This document shows, in pieces, positions 7,018 to 16,091 of a stretch of 39,781 bases of DNA. The position numbers and the translations under genes were made by a program. Numbering within the stretch: position 1 is the first letter of the stretch; each line of letters starts with the position of its first letter. Source of the DNA: an uncultured Erysipelotrichaceae bacterium (lineage in GTDB: Bacteria > Bacillota_I > Bacilli_A > Erysipelotrichales > Erysipelotrichaceae). Location: assembly GCA_949289855.1 (NCBI GenBank), contig CASEPS010000016.1, positions 1 to 39,781 on the forward strand, read 5' to 3'. Below the pieces are notes generated by a model. The model did not search any database and had not been told where the DNA came from. It saw nothing but the letters and a program-made list of their open reading frames with translations.

Positions 7018-8526
7018 ATGACAGAGATGAGGGATGACGTTGTCTTATCGATACGCGGTATGTGCAAATCCTTCGGGCGTAACAGAGTTCTCGATCACAT
7101 TAATCTTGATGTGAAGCGGGGAACCGTTATGGGACTGATGGGTGAAAACGGCGCCGGTAAGTCAACGATGATGAAATGTCTATTTGGTACCTATCAGAAA
7201 GATGAAGGCACTATCTACCTGGATGGAAAGGAAGTAAGCTTCTCAGGACCGAAGGAAGCTCTTGAAAATGGTATTGCAATGGTACATCAGGAGCTGAACC
7301 AGTGTCTGGAAAGAAACGTCATTGATAATCTGTTCCTTGGACGATATCCGAAAAATTCCATGGGAATCGTAGACGAAGGCAGAATGAAAAAAGAGGCGTC
7401 TGAACTTTTCAGAAGACTTGGTATGACGGTCGATCTGACCCAGCCGATGCGGAAAATGTCCGTTTCCCAGCGGCAGATGTGCGAAATTGCCAAAGCGATT
7501 TCCTACAACTCCAAGGTAATTGTTCTTGATGAACCTACTTCTTCTTTGACTGTTCAGGAAGTTAATAAGCTCTTTGAAATGATGAGAATGCTGAAGAATC
7601 AGGGTATTTCGCTGATTTATATTTCTCATAAGATGGATGAAATCTTCGAGATCTGTGATGAAGTTTCAGTACTCAGAGATGGTAACCTGGTTATGACGAA
7701 GAGCTCAAAGGATACAAACATGAATGAGCTGATTTCTGCCATGGTAGGACGTTCTCTTGAGAATCGTTTCCCACCGGTAGACAATACTCCAGGTGATGTT
7801 ATCTTGTCTGTTCAGCATTTGTCCACAAAGTTCGAACCACATTTGCAGGATATTTCCTTTGATGTAAGAGAAGGCGAAATTTTTGGCTTATATGGTCTTG
7901 TTGGTGCAGGACGTACTGAACTTTTGGAGACTATTTTTGGAGTGCGCACGAGAGCAGCAGGTCGTGTATATTTCAAAAATCGTCTGATGAATTTCAATAC
8001 TGCCAAGGATGCGATGGAACACGGTTTTGCCATGATTACTGAGGAACGTAAGGCAAATGGTATGTTCCTGAAGGGTGACCTTACGTTCAATACAACAATT
8101 GCCAATCTGAATCAGTATAAATCTGGACCGTCACTTTCCAATCCGAAGATGACAAAAGCTACTTCTAATGAAATCAAGGTTATGCATACAAAGTGCATGG
8201 GACCAGATGATATGATTTCCAGCCTTTCCGGTGGTAATCAGCAGAAGGTTATCTTTGGTAAATGGCTCGAGCGTGATCCGATGATCTTCATGATGGATGA
8301 GCCAACCCGTGGTATTGACGTTGGTGCAAAATATGAGATTTATGAGTTGATTATCCAGATGGCAAAGCAGGGGAAAGCGATTATCGTGGTATCTTCCGAA
8401 ATGCCGGAAATTCTTGGTATTACAAACCGGATCGGTGTTATGTCAAATGGTCATCTTTCCGGTATCGTCAATACGAAAGAAACCAATCAGGAAGAACTTT
8501 TGAGACTCAGTGCAAAATACCTATAA
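7018..8526 (+). CDS. mglA: Galactose/methyl-galactoside importer, ATP-binding protein
   Basis: 502 residues, the normal size for the double-ABC sugar ATPases (MglA/RbsA). First domain: Walker A GENGAGKST, signature SVSQRQM and Walker B VIVLDEPTSS. Second domain: a degenerate Walker A GLVGAGRTE, intact signature LSGGNQQKV and Walker B MIFMMDEPTRGID. The asymmetry is characteristic of this family. AGGAG (7005-7009) precedes the ATG. It energises uptake through MglC and is encoded 19 bp upstream of it. Confidence 0.95.
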   Translation: MTEMRDDVVLSIRGMCKSFGRNRVLDHINLDVKRGTVMGLMGENGAGKSTMMKCLFGTYQKDEGTIYLDGKEVSFSGPKEALENGIAMVHQELNQCLERNVIDNLFLGRYPKNSMGIVDEGRMKKEASELFRRLGMTVDLTQPMRKMSVSQRQMCEIAKAISYNSKVIVLDEPTSSLTVQEVNKLFEMMRMLKNQGISLIYISHKMDEIFEICDEVSVLRDGNLVMTKSSKDTNMNELISAMVGRSLENRFPPVDNTPGDVILSVQHLSTKFEPHLQDISFDVREGEIFGLYGLVGAGRTELLETIFGVRTRAAGRVYFKNRLMNFNTAKDAMEHGFAMITEERKANGMFLKGDLTFNTTIANLNQYKSGPSLSNPKMTKATSNEIKVMHTKCMGPDDMISSLSGGNQQKVIFGKWLERDPMIFMMDEPTRGIDVGAKYEIYELIIQMAKQGKAIIVVSSEMPEILGITNRIGVMSNGHLSGIVNTKETNQEELLRLSAKYL

Positions 8527-8545
8527 TTGAGGGAGAATAATTAGT

Positions 8546-10201
8546 ATGACAACAGATAATGCAAAGATTCTTACAGCAGACCAGGAGATGGCGCTGCGTA
8601 AGCCAATCGACGATTATGTCGGTGGTATACAGGAAAAAATCAATGCTCTGAGAGCGGATGGTACAGATAAGGTGGTTTCCCTTCAGAACAGGATTGATTC
8701 TTATAAGAGAGACAAGAGCCGCAGCAAGGCTGAAAATAAAGCTGCTATTGCAAAGCTGCAGCCAGAGCTCACTAAGGCAAAAAAAGTTGAATCCGCAAAC
8801 AAGGATGAGATTTCCAAGCTGATTTCTGACGCAGAAAACTATATCAAAGAGCACTTTGATAAAGAATACTATGCGCCAGTATGCGAGAGCGCAAAATATG
8901 AAAAAGTTGCCGCCAAGAATGTTTATGATGCAAAGCTTGCGGAACTGAAGAAAGAACATGAAGCTGCGGTTTCCAAACTGTCTGATCATCAGGAAATCAA
9001 AGATGAGAAGTACGTTTACAAAAATCGTCAGTTTGATGCGAAGATGGAGTACCAGAAGACTCTGCAGGAGATCAAGGACAGAAGGCATAATGCTTTTGCC
9101 CACAAGTATCACCTGATTGATATGCTTCGCATGTCCAAGTTCACTTTTGGTCAGAAGATGACCCAGAAGTGGGAAAACTACAAGTATACATTCAACCGCA
9201 GAACATTCCTTCTGCAGAATGGTTTGTATATTGCCATTATTCTGATCTTCATTGCTTTGTGTGTCATTACACCTGTTGTGAAAGGTACACAGCTTCTCAC
9301 ATACACAAATGTCCTGAACATTCTGCAGCAGGCTTCTCCAAGAATGTTCCTGGCTCTTGGTGTAGCCGGACTGATCCTGCTTGCTGGTACTGACCTTTCC
9401 ATCGGACGTATGGTTGGTATGGGTATGACAACTGCTACGATTATCATGCACCAGGGTATCAACACCGGTTCTGTCTTTGGACATATCTTCGACTTCACAG
9501 CATGGCCAATTCCGGCAAGAATGGTTTTCGCACTTGTTATGTGTATTGTTCTCTGCACATGCTTTACATGCCTTGCTGGTTTCTTCACTGCCAAGTTCAA
9601 GATGCATCCATTCATTTCTACAATGGCTAACATGCTGATGATCTTCGGTCTGACAACATATGCAACAAAGGGTGTATCCTTCGGTGCTATTGAACCTACA
9701 ATTCCTTCTATGATCATCCCGAAAATCAATGGCTTCCCAACCATCATTCTCTGGGCAGTTGCAGCAGTCGCAATTGTATGGTTCATCTGGAATAAGACAA
9801 CATTCGGTAAGAATCTGTATGCCGTAGGTGGAAACCCTGAAGCTGCTGCAGTATCTGGTATTTCCGTATTCGCTGTTACAATTGGTGCATTCATCCTTGC
9901 TGGTATCCTCTATGGTTTCGGTTCCTGGCTTGAATGTGCAAGAATGGTCGGTTCTGGTTCTGCTGCTTATGGACAGGGTTGGGAAACTGACGCTATCGCA
10001 GCCTGCGTAGTCGGTGGTGTTTCCTTCACTGGTGGTATTGGTAAGATTTCTGGTGTCGTTGTCGGTGTATTGATCTTCACTGCACTTACATACTCACTCA
10101 CAATTCTTGGTATCGATACAAACCTGCAGTTCGTATTCTCCGGTATCATTATTCTTGTCGCAGTTATGCTCGACTGCCTGAAGTACGTTCAGAAGAAATA
10201 A
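8546..10201 (+). CDS. mglC: Galactose importer permease MglC with a long N-terminal cytoplasmic extension
   Basis: 551 residues against about 336 in E. coli MglC. Residues from about 221 on match MglC: a first membrane segment near 226-245, then LALGVAGLILLAGTDLSIGR and further hydrophobic segments to the C-terminus. Residues 1-218 are extra: highly charged, Lys/Glu/Ala-rich, no hydrophobic segment, with regularly spaced Leu/Ile in stretches such as KAAIAKLQPELTKAKK and AKLAELKKEHEAAVSKL, so probably helical and coiled-coil. The reading frame is continuous and has a normal ribosome site (GGGAGAA), so this is a true fusion. The extension should lie in the cytoplasm beside MglA; its role is unknown. 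Confidence 0.93.
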   Translation: MTTDNAKILTADQEMALRKPIDDYVGGIQEKINALRADGTDKVVSLQNRIDSYKRDKSRSKAENKAAIAKLQPELTKAKKVESANKDEISKLISDAENYIKEHFDKEYYAPVCESAKYEKVAAKNVYDAKLAELKKEHEAAVSKLSDHQEIKDEKYVYKNRQFDAKMEYQKTLQEIKDRRHNAFAHKYHLIDMLRMSKFTFGQKMTQKWENYKYTFNRRTFLLQNGLYIAIILIFIALCVITPVVKGTQLLTYTNVLNILQQASPRMFLALGVAGLILLAGTDLSIGRMVGMGMTTATIIMHQGINTGSVFGHIFDFTAWPIPARMVFALVMCIVLCTCFTCLAGFFTAKFKMHPFISTMANMLMIFGLTTYATKGVSFGAIEPTIPSMIIPKINGFPTIILWAVAAVAIVWFIWNKTTFGKNLYAVGGNPEAAAVSGISVFAVTIGAFILAGILYGFGSWLECARMVGSGSAAYGQGWETDAIAACVVGGVSFTGGIGKISGVVVGVLIFTALTYSLTILGIDTNLQFVFSGIIILVAVMLDCLKYVQKK

Positions 10202-10234
10202 TCTTTGCTGGATAATTGTTTGTATAACATAGTG

Positions 10235-10271
10235 AACAGCTGTCTTTGTTAAGGCAGCTGTTTTCTTTCTT
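10235..10271 (+). terminator. Intrinsic terminator of the mgl operon
   Basis: AACAGCTGTC (10235-10244) pairs with GGCAGCTGTT (10253-10262), followed by TTTCTTTCTTT. A possible -10 (TATGAT, 10329-10334) for the next operon lies downstream, but no convincing -35 is seen. Confidence 0.85.
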
Positions 10272-10356
10272 TATGCCATCTTCATATCTTTGTAAAGTTT
10301 CTTCAGACTGTCTTAATGCATAATTAGCTATGATGAATGTGGGGAAAGGAAAGGTT

Positions 10357-11697
10357 ATGAAAGAAACGATTCACAAAATAAGTCTGAAGCTGAATATTTC
10401 TCAGATTATACTTTTGGGCTTTGCGGCGGTGATTCTGATTGGTGCATTCTTACTGATGCTGCCAATATCATCCAAAGCAGGTGTATGGACCAACCCATTG
10501 GATTGTCTTTTCACATCTACTTCAGCAGTCTGTGTCACTGGTCTTATCGTACATGATACTGCCACATACTGGACAACATTTGGACATTTTGTCATTATTC
10601 TGCTCATCCAGATTGGTGGTCTTGGTGTTATTACCGTATCGATGATGCTCGCGTTGATTGCGGGTAAGAAGATTGGACTTCGCCAGCGCAGCATGATGCA
10701 GAGTGCATCGAGTATTCCAACTATTGGTGGTATCGTCAAAATGACAAAGTTCATCATTGGCGGCACATTCCTGATAGAGGCAATTGGTGCAGTTCTCATG
10801 GCACCGGTATTTATCAAAGACTTTGGCTGGTTGCAGGGCATTGGTTATGCGGTATTCCATTCGATCTCCGGTTTCTGTAATGCCGGCTTTGATCTGATGG
10901 GTGTAAGACAACCATATTCTTCATTAACATCGTATTCTGACAATACGATTATCAATGTCACGATCATGGCATTGATTGCGATTGGTGGTCTTGGCTTTGT
11001 TGTCTGGAAAGACATATTGACCCACAAGTTCCACTTCAAACAGTTCAAATTGCATACAAAGGTAGTACTTGTCACAACTGGATTATTGATTCTCATTCCG
11101 GCAATGTACTTCTACTTCATTGAATTTACAGAATATAGTGGCAAGGAAAGGGTGCTTGTCTCCTTCTTCCAGTCAGTTACGCCACGTACTGCTGGTTTCA
11201 ACACAGCGGATTATTCCACCATGAGTGATTCGGGTGTCCTTTTGTCAACATTACTGATGATGATTGGTGGTTCTCCTGGTTCTACCGCAGGTGGTTTTAA
11301 GACAACAACATTTACAATCTTTATCTGCCTGTTGATTGCGACAGTCGCAAGACATAAAAATGTCACTGTCTTCAAAAGAAGAATCGCGCTGGAAATTGTT
11401 CGTGATGCGGTTGCTTTGATGGGAATTTACTTCACATTGTTGATTCTTGGTTCTTTCATCATCTGTACATATGAAGGGGTGACCATGATGCAGAGCCTGT
11501 TTGAATGTGCAAGTGCGCTTGGTACAGTTGGTCTTACCACTGGTATTACCCCAACACTTTCCGCATTGTCGAAAGTGATTCTGATTTCGTTTATGTATTT
11601 TGGCCGAGTCGGTGGACTCACATTGATTTATGCTGCTGTGCGCAGAGAAAACACACACGCAGGTCAGGCACCTGCAGAAGGGATTATGGTAGGTTGA
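10357..11697 (+). CDS. ktrB: Potassium uptake channel subunit KtrB (TrkH/KtrB family)
   Basis: 446 residues from the ATG at 10357, preceded by AAGGAAAGG; the upstream in-frame ATG at 10330 lacks a site. The four pore-loop repeats of the Trk/Ktr superfamily are visible: TSTSAVCVTGL, HSISGFCNAGFD, SVTPRTAGFNTAD and ASALGTVGLTTG. Each carries the filter glycine. The protein forms the K+-conducting membrane pore and needs the KtrA ring, encoded 3 bp downstream. Size and repeats favour KtrB over the larger TrkH. Confidence 0.93.
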   Translation: MKETIHKISLKLNISQIILLGFAAVILIGAFLLMLPISSKAGVWTNPLDCLFTSTSAVCVTGLIVHDTATYWTTFGHFVIILLIQIGGLGVITVSMMLALIAGKKIGLRQRSMMQSASSIPTIGGIVKMTKFIIGGTFLIEAIGAVLMAPVFIKDFGWLQGIGYAVFHSISGFCNAGFDLMGVRQPYSSLTSYSDNTIINVTIMALIAIGGLGFVVWKDILTHKFHFKQFKLHTKVVLVTTGLLILIPAMYFYFIEFTEYSGKERVLVSFFQSVTPRTAGFNTADYSTMSDSGVLLSTLLMMIGGSPGSTAGGFKTTTFTIFICLLIATVARHKNVTVFKRRIALEIVRDAVALMGIYFTLLILGSFIICTYEGVTMMQSLFECASALGTVGLTTGITPTLSALSKVILISFMYFGRVGGLTLIYAAVRRENTHAGQAPAEGIMVG

Positions 11698-11700
11698 GTT

Positions 11701-12351
11701 ATGGAAAAGAGTGTACTTTTGATTGGTCTTGGCAGATTCGGAAGATATACTGCCAAAAAGCTGCATGATCTGGATATTGAGGTCATGGCAGTGGATAAGG
11801 ATGAAGAGCGTGTAAACAAGGTTCTTGATTATACGACAAATGCGGTGATCGGTGATGGTGCGGATGAAGAGTTCATCAAGTCTCTTGGTGTGCGCAACTA
11901 TGATGTATGCATTGTTGCTATCGGTGATGACTTCCTGAATTCTCTTGAGACAACCGCAAATCTCAAAGATAATGGTGCAAAGAAGGTAGTCGCTAGAGCT
12001 ACCAAATATTCTCAGGAGAAGTTCCTTTTGAGAAATGGTGCTGACCATGTTGTCTTCCCGGAAAGACAGCTTGGCACATGGACTGCTGTACGTTTTGGCT
12101 GCAGTAATGTCGAAAACTTCATTGAACTTGGTCATGGCTATGCCATTTATGAAATCAGTGTTCCAAATGGCTGGGCAGAAAAGAAGATTGGTGACCTGGA
12201 TGTCCGCAGAAAGTATCATCTGAACATTCTTGGTATCCGTGATGAAGAGATGCATATGGACATCACTTCAGATACTGTGCTGCACCTTGGCGAAAGCATG
12301 CTGGTGCTGGGCAGAAGTGCTGATATTGAAAAAATGATGTCGAGGCAGTAG
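11701..12351 (+). CDS. ktrA: Potassium uptake regulatory subunit KtrA (RCK protein)
   Basis: 216 residues, typical of KtrA. The RCK_N Rossmann domain starts with VLLIGLGRFGRYTA, with the acidic residue at the end of the second strand in VMAVDKD and the GDGADEE turn. The C-terminal RCK_C part (about 140-216) ends in LGESMLVLGRSADIEKMM. In this family RCK_N binds ATP/ADP or NAD(H) and RCK_C can bind c-di-AMP. Its gene directly follows ktrB and precedes an unknown small protein by 2 bp. Confidence 0.93.
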   Translation: MEKSVLLIGLGRFGRYTAKKLHDLDIEVMAVDKDEERVNKVLDYTTNAVIGDGADEEFIKSLGVRNYDVCIVAIGDDFLNSLETTANLKDNGAKKVVARATKYSQEKFLLRNGADHVVFPERQLGTWTAVRFGCSNVENFIELGHGYAIYEISVPNGWAEKKIGDLDVRRKYHLNILGIRDEEMHMDITSDTVLHLGESMLVLGRSADIEKMMSRQ

Positions 12352-12353
12352 TC

Positions 12354-12803
12354 ATGTGGCAGGCAATCGTAGCTCTATTGGCGTTTGCAGGGATTGCCTT
12401 ATTCATTGACCGCATGCTTTCCCGGTTGTTTGACTATGTAGATAAGAACCGGGATGCCAAGAAGGTGGATATGGAAAAACCTGTACAAAGTTGCCGTGTG
12501 GCAGTTGAAAATCCACTGTTTATCCAGCAGGCAGAGGAAATGGCAAGACGTTTGTTTCCCGGCTGCCGTTACCAGTTTTATACAGGTACATTTGAAGATG
12601 TGATTTGTGCATTTAATGCGCACAAAGCAGAAATTGCTGTTATCCTTGAAAGAGAAGACATTCCTCTTGATGCGCAGTATGAAGAGGAAAGGCTTGATGC
12701 GTATGGAAAGATTGTGGATGTGGATGGTGTAGCATTGTCCCCACTTGATTTCCATGAAAGGAAGCTGGTTGTCTACTCACTGGGGAATCATGGAGAACAG
12801 TAA
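12354..12803 (+). CDS. Unknown membrane-anchored protein in the ktr-kdp operon, 149 aa
   Basis: I do not recognise a family. Residues 1-19 (MWQAIVALLAFAGIALFID) form a membrane anchor, followed by a basic stretch and a soluble domain of about 100 residues containing FEDVICAFNAHKAEIAVILE. That run is faintly reminiscent of a type-2 periplasmic-binding fold, but this is weak. The gene begins 2 bp after ktrA and overlaps the kdpD start by 14 bases, so its product is made in step with both. A role in K+ sensing or Ktr/KdpD assembly is inference from position only. Confidence 0.8.
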   Translation: MWQAIVALLAFAGIALFIDRMLSRLFDYVDKNRDAKKVDMEKPVQSCRVAVENPLFIQQAEEMARRLFPGCRYQFYTGTFEDVICAFNAHKAEIAVILEREDIPLDAQYEEERLDAYGKIVDVDGVALSPLDFHERKLVVYSLGNHGEQ

Positions 12804-14730
12804 GACGAAAACAGATAAGGAAACAGAACGCAGACAGCACCATGTGCTTGTCTGCATTTCTGCTTCTCCGACTAGCAGAACCGTTATTCGTACCGCATCT
12901 GCTTCTGTTTCTGCATATGGGTGCCGGTTCAGTGCACTGTATGTCAAAACAGAACTGGATGAAAAAAACCGGGAACAGTTACAGGAAAATTTCAACTTTG
13001 CAAAGTCATGTGGGGCAAAGATCTTTGTGCTGGAAAGAAATAGTGCACAGGAAATCAATGCCTTTGCCTCAAACAGTGGTATTACCGATATTTATATAGG
13101 TAAGTCTGGTTCGAGGCGTTCCATCATGCGCAGGGGAACCATCATGGAGCGTCTTGTGCATGCCATACCACGAGCGCGCATTCATGTGGTGCCAGATGAA
13201 GATGTGGTATTACAGCCATCCCGTATCATGCGGCAGAACACACACCGCTTCAATATGAGAGATGCTCTGATCACCATCGGTGTGATGGCTATTGCAACAA
13301 TCATTTCCCTTCTTGTCTTTGAATCGGATATTAACAACGCCAACATTGTCACCATCTATATTCTTGCTGTACTTGTTACGGCTGTGCTTACAGCAGACAG
13401 AATTTATGGTATTGTGGCAGCTCTGTTATATATTCTTGTCTTTAATCTGTTGTTTGTGGAACCATATTATTCATTGCGTGTAGCAGGTGGATATATGGTC
13501 ACATATCTTGTGACGATGGTATCTGCCATTCTGACTGGTACACTTGCTTCACGTATGAAATATTCCATGGCTGTTGCTAATGAAAATGCAACCCAGACAA
13601 GGGTGTTATTGGAGTGTTCGGAATTGCTGCAGCATGCCCATACAGAAGAGGACATCATCACAACAGTTGCGGATCAGCTTGTGCGTGTATTGAAACGGGC
13701 AATCATCTATTATCCGGTAGAGGATGGTGAGTTGAAAGAACCGCTTTACTTCCATATGGATAACAGTTCCTTTGATGAAGCTTCATCAGCAGAGATAGCA
13801 AAGTGGGTTCTCGACTATAACCATCATGCCGGAGCATATACGAGTCACTTCTCTTCCGCAAAGTATCGCTATCTCGCCATACGTGTTGGTGAAAACATCT
13901 ATGGTATTATCGGTATCCGCATGGAACACCGCCTTTCTGATTTTGAAAACAATATCCTGCTTTCTCTTGTAGGTGAGTGTGGTATGACAATAGAGAATAT
14001 GCGCAATATCAAGAAAAAGGAAAGAGCTGAGGCAGCTGCCGAAAATGAGCGGTTCCGTGCCAACATTCTGCGTTCCATTTCCCATGATCTGCGCACACCA
14101 TTGACTTCGATTTCCGGTAATGCAACTACATTATTGAAAAATGAAGCCAGTCTTGAGCCTGCGCAGAAATGGCAGATTTACAATGATATCAATGAAGATG
14201 CCCAATGGCTCAATTCCCTTGTCGAAAATCTTCTCGCATTGACAAAACTGGAAAATGTGAAAAACCTGCACCTGACTACAGAAGTGTTGCAGGAAGTGGT
14301 AGAGGAAGCATTGCGTCATGTGGATCCGCATAAAGATGAACATACGATTATTGTTGATGAAACGGATGAGGCATTTCTTGTCCATATTGATGCAAGACTC
14401 ATCATTCAGGTCATTATCAACCTCGTTAATAATGCCATCAAATATACACCAAAGGGCTCTGTAATCCGCATTGTACAAAGAAGGCTAAGTGACAGAATTG
14501 CAGTTTATATCATAGATGATGGACCAGGTGTTCCTGAAGATATGAAACCACATCTTTTCGAAATGTTTGCGACATGTCATAATACAGTGGCAGACGCAAG
14601 AAGAAGTCTTGGACTTGGTCTGAGTTTATGTAAATCGATTATGGATGCCCATGGTGAAGCGATTATGTGTATTGATAATGAACCACATGGTTCGAAATTC
14701 ATATTTACGATGCAGGAGGTCAAAAAATGA
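12790..14730 (+). CDS. kdpD: KdpD-type sensor histidine kinase lacking the N-terminal ATPase domain
   Basis: 646 residues from the ATG at 12790 (GGGG just upstream). Residues 15-135 form a universal-stress-protein-like domain, the USP part of KdpD that binds c-di-AMP in staphylococci. Residues 157-255 hold the four-helix KdpD membrane module, with the hallmark FNLLFVEPYYSLRV. A GAF-like domain spans about 265-400. The HisKA motif SISHDLRTPLTSI places the phospho-acceptor at H432, and DDGPGVPED plus SLGLGLSL form the ATP lid. The roughly 210-residue N-terminal domain with a P-loop found in classical KdpD (about 890 aa) is absent. No kdpFABC is nearby. Confidence 0.9.
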   Translation: MENSKTKTDKETERRQHHVLVCISASPTSRTVIRTASASVSAYGCRFSALYVKTELDEKNREQLQENFNFAKSCGAKIFVLERNSAQEINAFASNSGITDIYIGKSGSRRSIMRRGTIMERLVHAIPRARIHVVPDEDVVLQPSRIMRQNTHRFNMRDALITIGVMAIATIISLLVFESDINNANIVTIYILAVLVTAVLTADRIYGIVAALLYILVFNLLFVEPYYSLRVAGGYMVTYLVTMVSAILTGTLASRMKYSMAVANENATQTRVLLECSELLQHAHTEEDIITTVADQLVRVLKRAIIYYPVEDGELKEPLYFHMDNSSFDEASSAEIAKWVLDYNHHAGAYTSHFSSAKYRYLAIRVGENIYGIIGIRMEHRLSDFENNILLSLVGECGMTIENMRNIKKKERAEAAAENERFRANILRSISHDLRTPLTSISGNATTLLKNEASLEPAQKWQIYNDINEDAQWLNSLVENLLALTKLENVKNLHLTTEVLQEVVEEALRHVDPHKDEHTIIVDETDEAFLVHIDARLIIQVIINLVNNAIKYTPKGSVIRIVQRRLSDRIAVYIIDDGPGVPEDMKPHLFEMFATCHNTVADARRSLGLGLSLCKSIMDAHGEAIMCIDNEPHGSKFIFTMQEVKK

Positions 14731-15422
14731 AGTCATTTGAAATATTATGTGTAGAAGATGACAGGTCAGTACTGAACCTGCTTTCGATTACGCTTAAAAT
14801 GCATGAATATGCGTATTACACAGCATCTACCGGTCAGGATGCACTGGCGATGATGACTTCCCATAAACCGGATCTTGTACTCATGGACCTTGGTCTTCCC
14901 GATACAGATGGTTTGGAAGTGATACGTACCATCCGTTCCTGGAGTCAGGTGCCAATCATTGTCATCAGTGCAAGAGGTGAAGAAAGTGACAAGATTGAAG
15001 CACTGGATGCCGGGGCAGATGATTATCTGACAAAACCATTTTCAGTAGATGAGCTGCTGGCAAGAATACGTGCTTCCCAGAGACGGTTGTCCTGGCTTGG
15101 ACAGAGTGATCCTTCTTCTTCTCTTTTTGAAAATGGTCCACTGAAAATTGATTATGCTGGCGCAAGGGTATATGTAGATGATGAAGAAGTACACCTTACC
15201 CCAAATGAATACAAGCTCCTGGTTCTTCTTGCCCATCATGTTGGCAAAGTGCTCACCCATTCGATGATCATCAGGGAAATCTGGGGCAGTGAACTGGAAT
15301 CGGATATTGTTTCCCTGCGTGTGCATATGGCTTCTTTGCGCAGAAAGATTCATGATACAAAAAGGGATACACCACTGATCCGCACCCATCTTGGTATCGG
15401 ATACAGTATGAATCGCATGTGA
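14727..15422 (+). CDS. kdpE: KdpE-type response regulator (OmpR/PhoB family)
   Basis: 231 residues. The receiver domain has the acidic pocket EDD (10-12), phospho-acceptor D54 in LVLMDLGLPD, and the conserved Lys in DDYLTKPFS. The C-terminal winged helix (about 130-231) includes LTPNEYKLLVLLA and LRVHMASLRRKI, with close resemblance to KdpE. The ATG overlaps the kdpD stop as ATGA, so expression is coupled. The likely target in this locus is the ktr operon itself. Confidence 0.92.
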   Translation: MKSFEILCVEDDRSVLNLLSITLKMHEYAYYTASTGQDALAMMTSHKPDLVLMDLGLPDTDGLEVIRTIRSWSQVPIIVISARGEESDKIEALDAGADDYLTKPFSVDELLARIRASQRRLSWLGQSDPSSSLFENGPLKIDYAGARVYVDDEEVHLTPNEYKLLVLLAHHVGKVLTHSMIIREIWGSELESDIVSLRVHMASLRRKIHDTKRDTPLIRTHLGIGYSMNRM

Positions 15423-15448
15423 CATCCATATCCGGATGTCTTTTTTGT
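15421..15448 (+). terminator. Intrinsic terminator after kdpE
   Basis: GACATCC (15421-15427) pairs with GGATGTC (15434-15440), followed by TTTTTTGTTT. It closes the ktrB-to-kdpE operon. Confidence 0.88.
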
Positions 15449-15520
15449 TTCCCGTTTCTGGAAATCTATGGCTATTTTCCTTTTGAAAAGGCAAGATAAA
15501 GCCAGATAAAGGAGGAACAA

Positions 15521-16090
15521 ATGATGGAAAAGAAAGCTGCCGTCATTGTAGCGGAAGGTTTTGAAGAAAGTGAAACACTGACAATTGCGGACATTCTTCG
15601 CAGAGCTGAAATCCATTGCGATCTTGTTGGAATTGTCACAGATGTTGTAAAAGGTGCACATGATGTTGTTGTGCGTACAGATTGTGTGATGGATGAAGGC
15701 CTTGTGGACTATGACATGGTCATTCTGCCGGGTGGTTATGGAGGAGCAGAGGCAATGCGCAACAATGATCACCTCATGTCTTTGTTACAGAAGATGGACA
15801 AAGCAGGAAAATATGTCTGTGCGATGTGTGCTGCACCAATCGCCCTGGAAAGAGCTGGTTTATTAAAGGGCAGAAACTATACAGCCTATGTCGGTTATGA
15901 CAAGAAGATACAGGAAGGTAATTATCTTGAGGACATTGTTGTCCAGGATGGCAATCTCATCACAAGCCGTGGTCCGGCAACAGTCTATGCCTTTGCGTAC
16001 TACCTGGTGGATGTACTTGGTGGAGATTCTTTGAAAGTAAAGAACAGAATGGTTTACTTTAATGCATTTGATGTAAAGGAGGAAGCATAA
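15521..16090 (+). CDS. DJ-1/PfpI (ThiJ) family protein, copy 1
   Basis: 189 residues. The family nucleophile elbow is VCAMCAAPIAL, with the predicted reactive Cys103. The conserved glutamate is in AEGFEESE near residue 12, and the GGYGGAE loop follows the central strand. Members act as glyoxalase/deglycase-like or protein-repair enzymes; which applies here cannot be read. GGAGG (15511-15515) serves the ATG at 15521 or the adjacent one at 15524. A second paralogue follows after 1 bp. Confidence 0.88.
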   Translation: MMEKKAAVIVAEGFEESETLTIADILRRAEIHCDLVGIVTDVVKGAHDVVVRTDCVMDEGLVDYDMVILPGGYGGAEAMRNNDHLMSLLQKMDKAGKYVCAMCAAPIALERAGLLKGRNYTAYVGYDKKIQEGNYLEDIVVQDGNLITSRGPATVYAFAYYLVDVLGGDSLKVKNRMVYFNAFDVKEEA

Positions 16091-16091
16091 G

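Noticed and set aside
8507-9607. 366-codon minus-strand open frame opposite mglC
   Set aside because: Arises from the Lys/Glu/Ala-rich codons of the MglC extension; no start site and low-complexity product.
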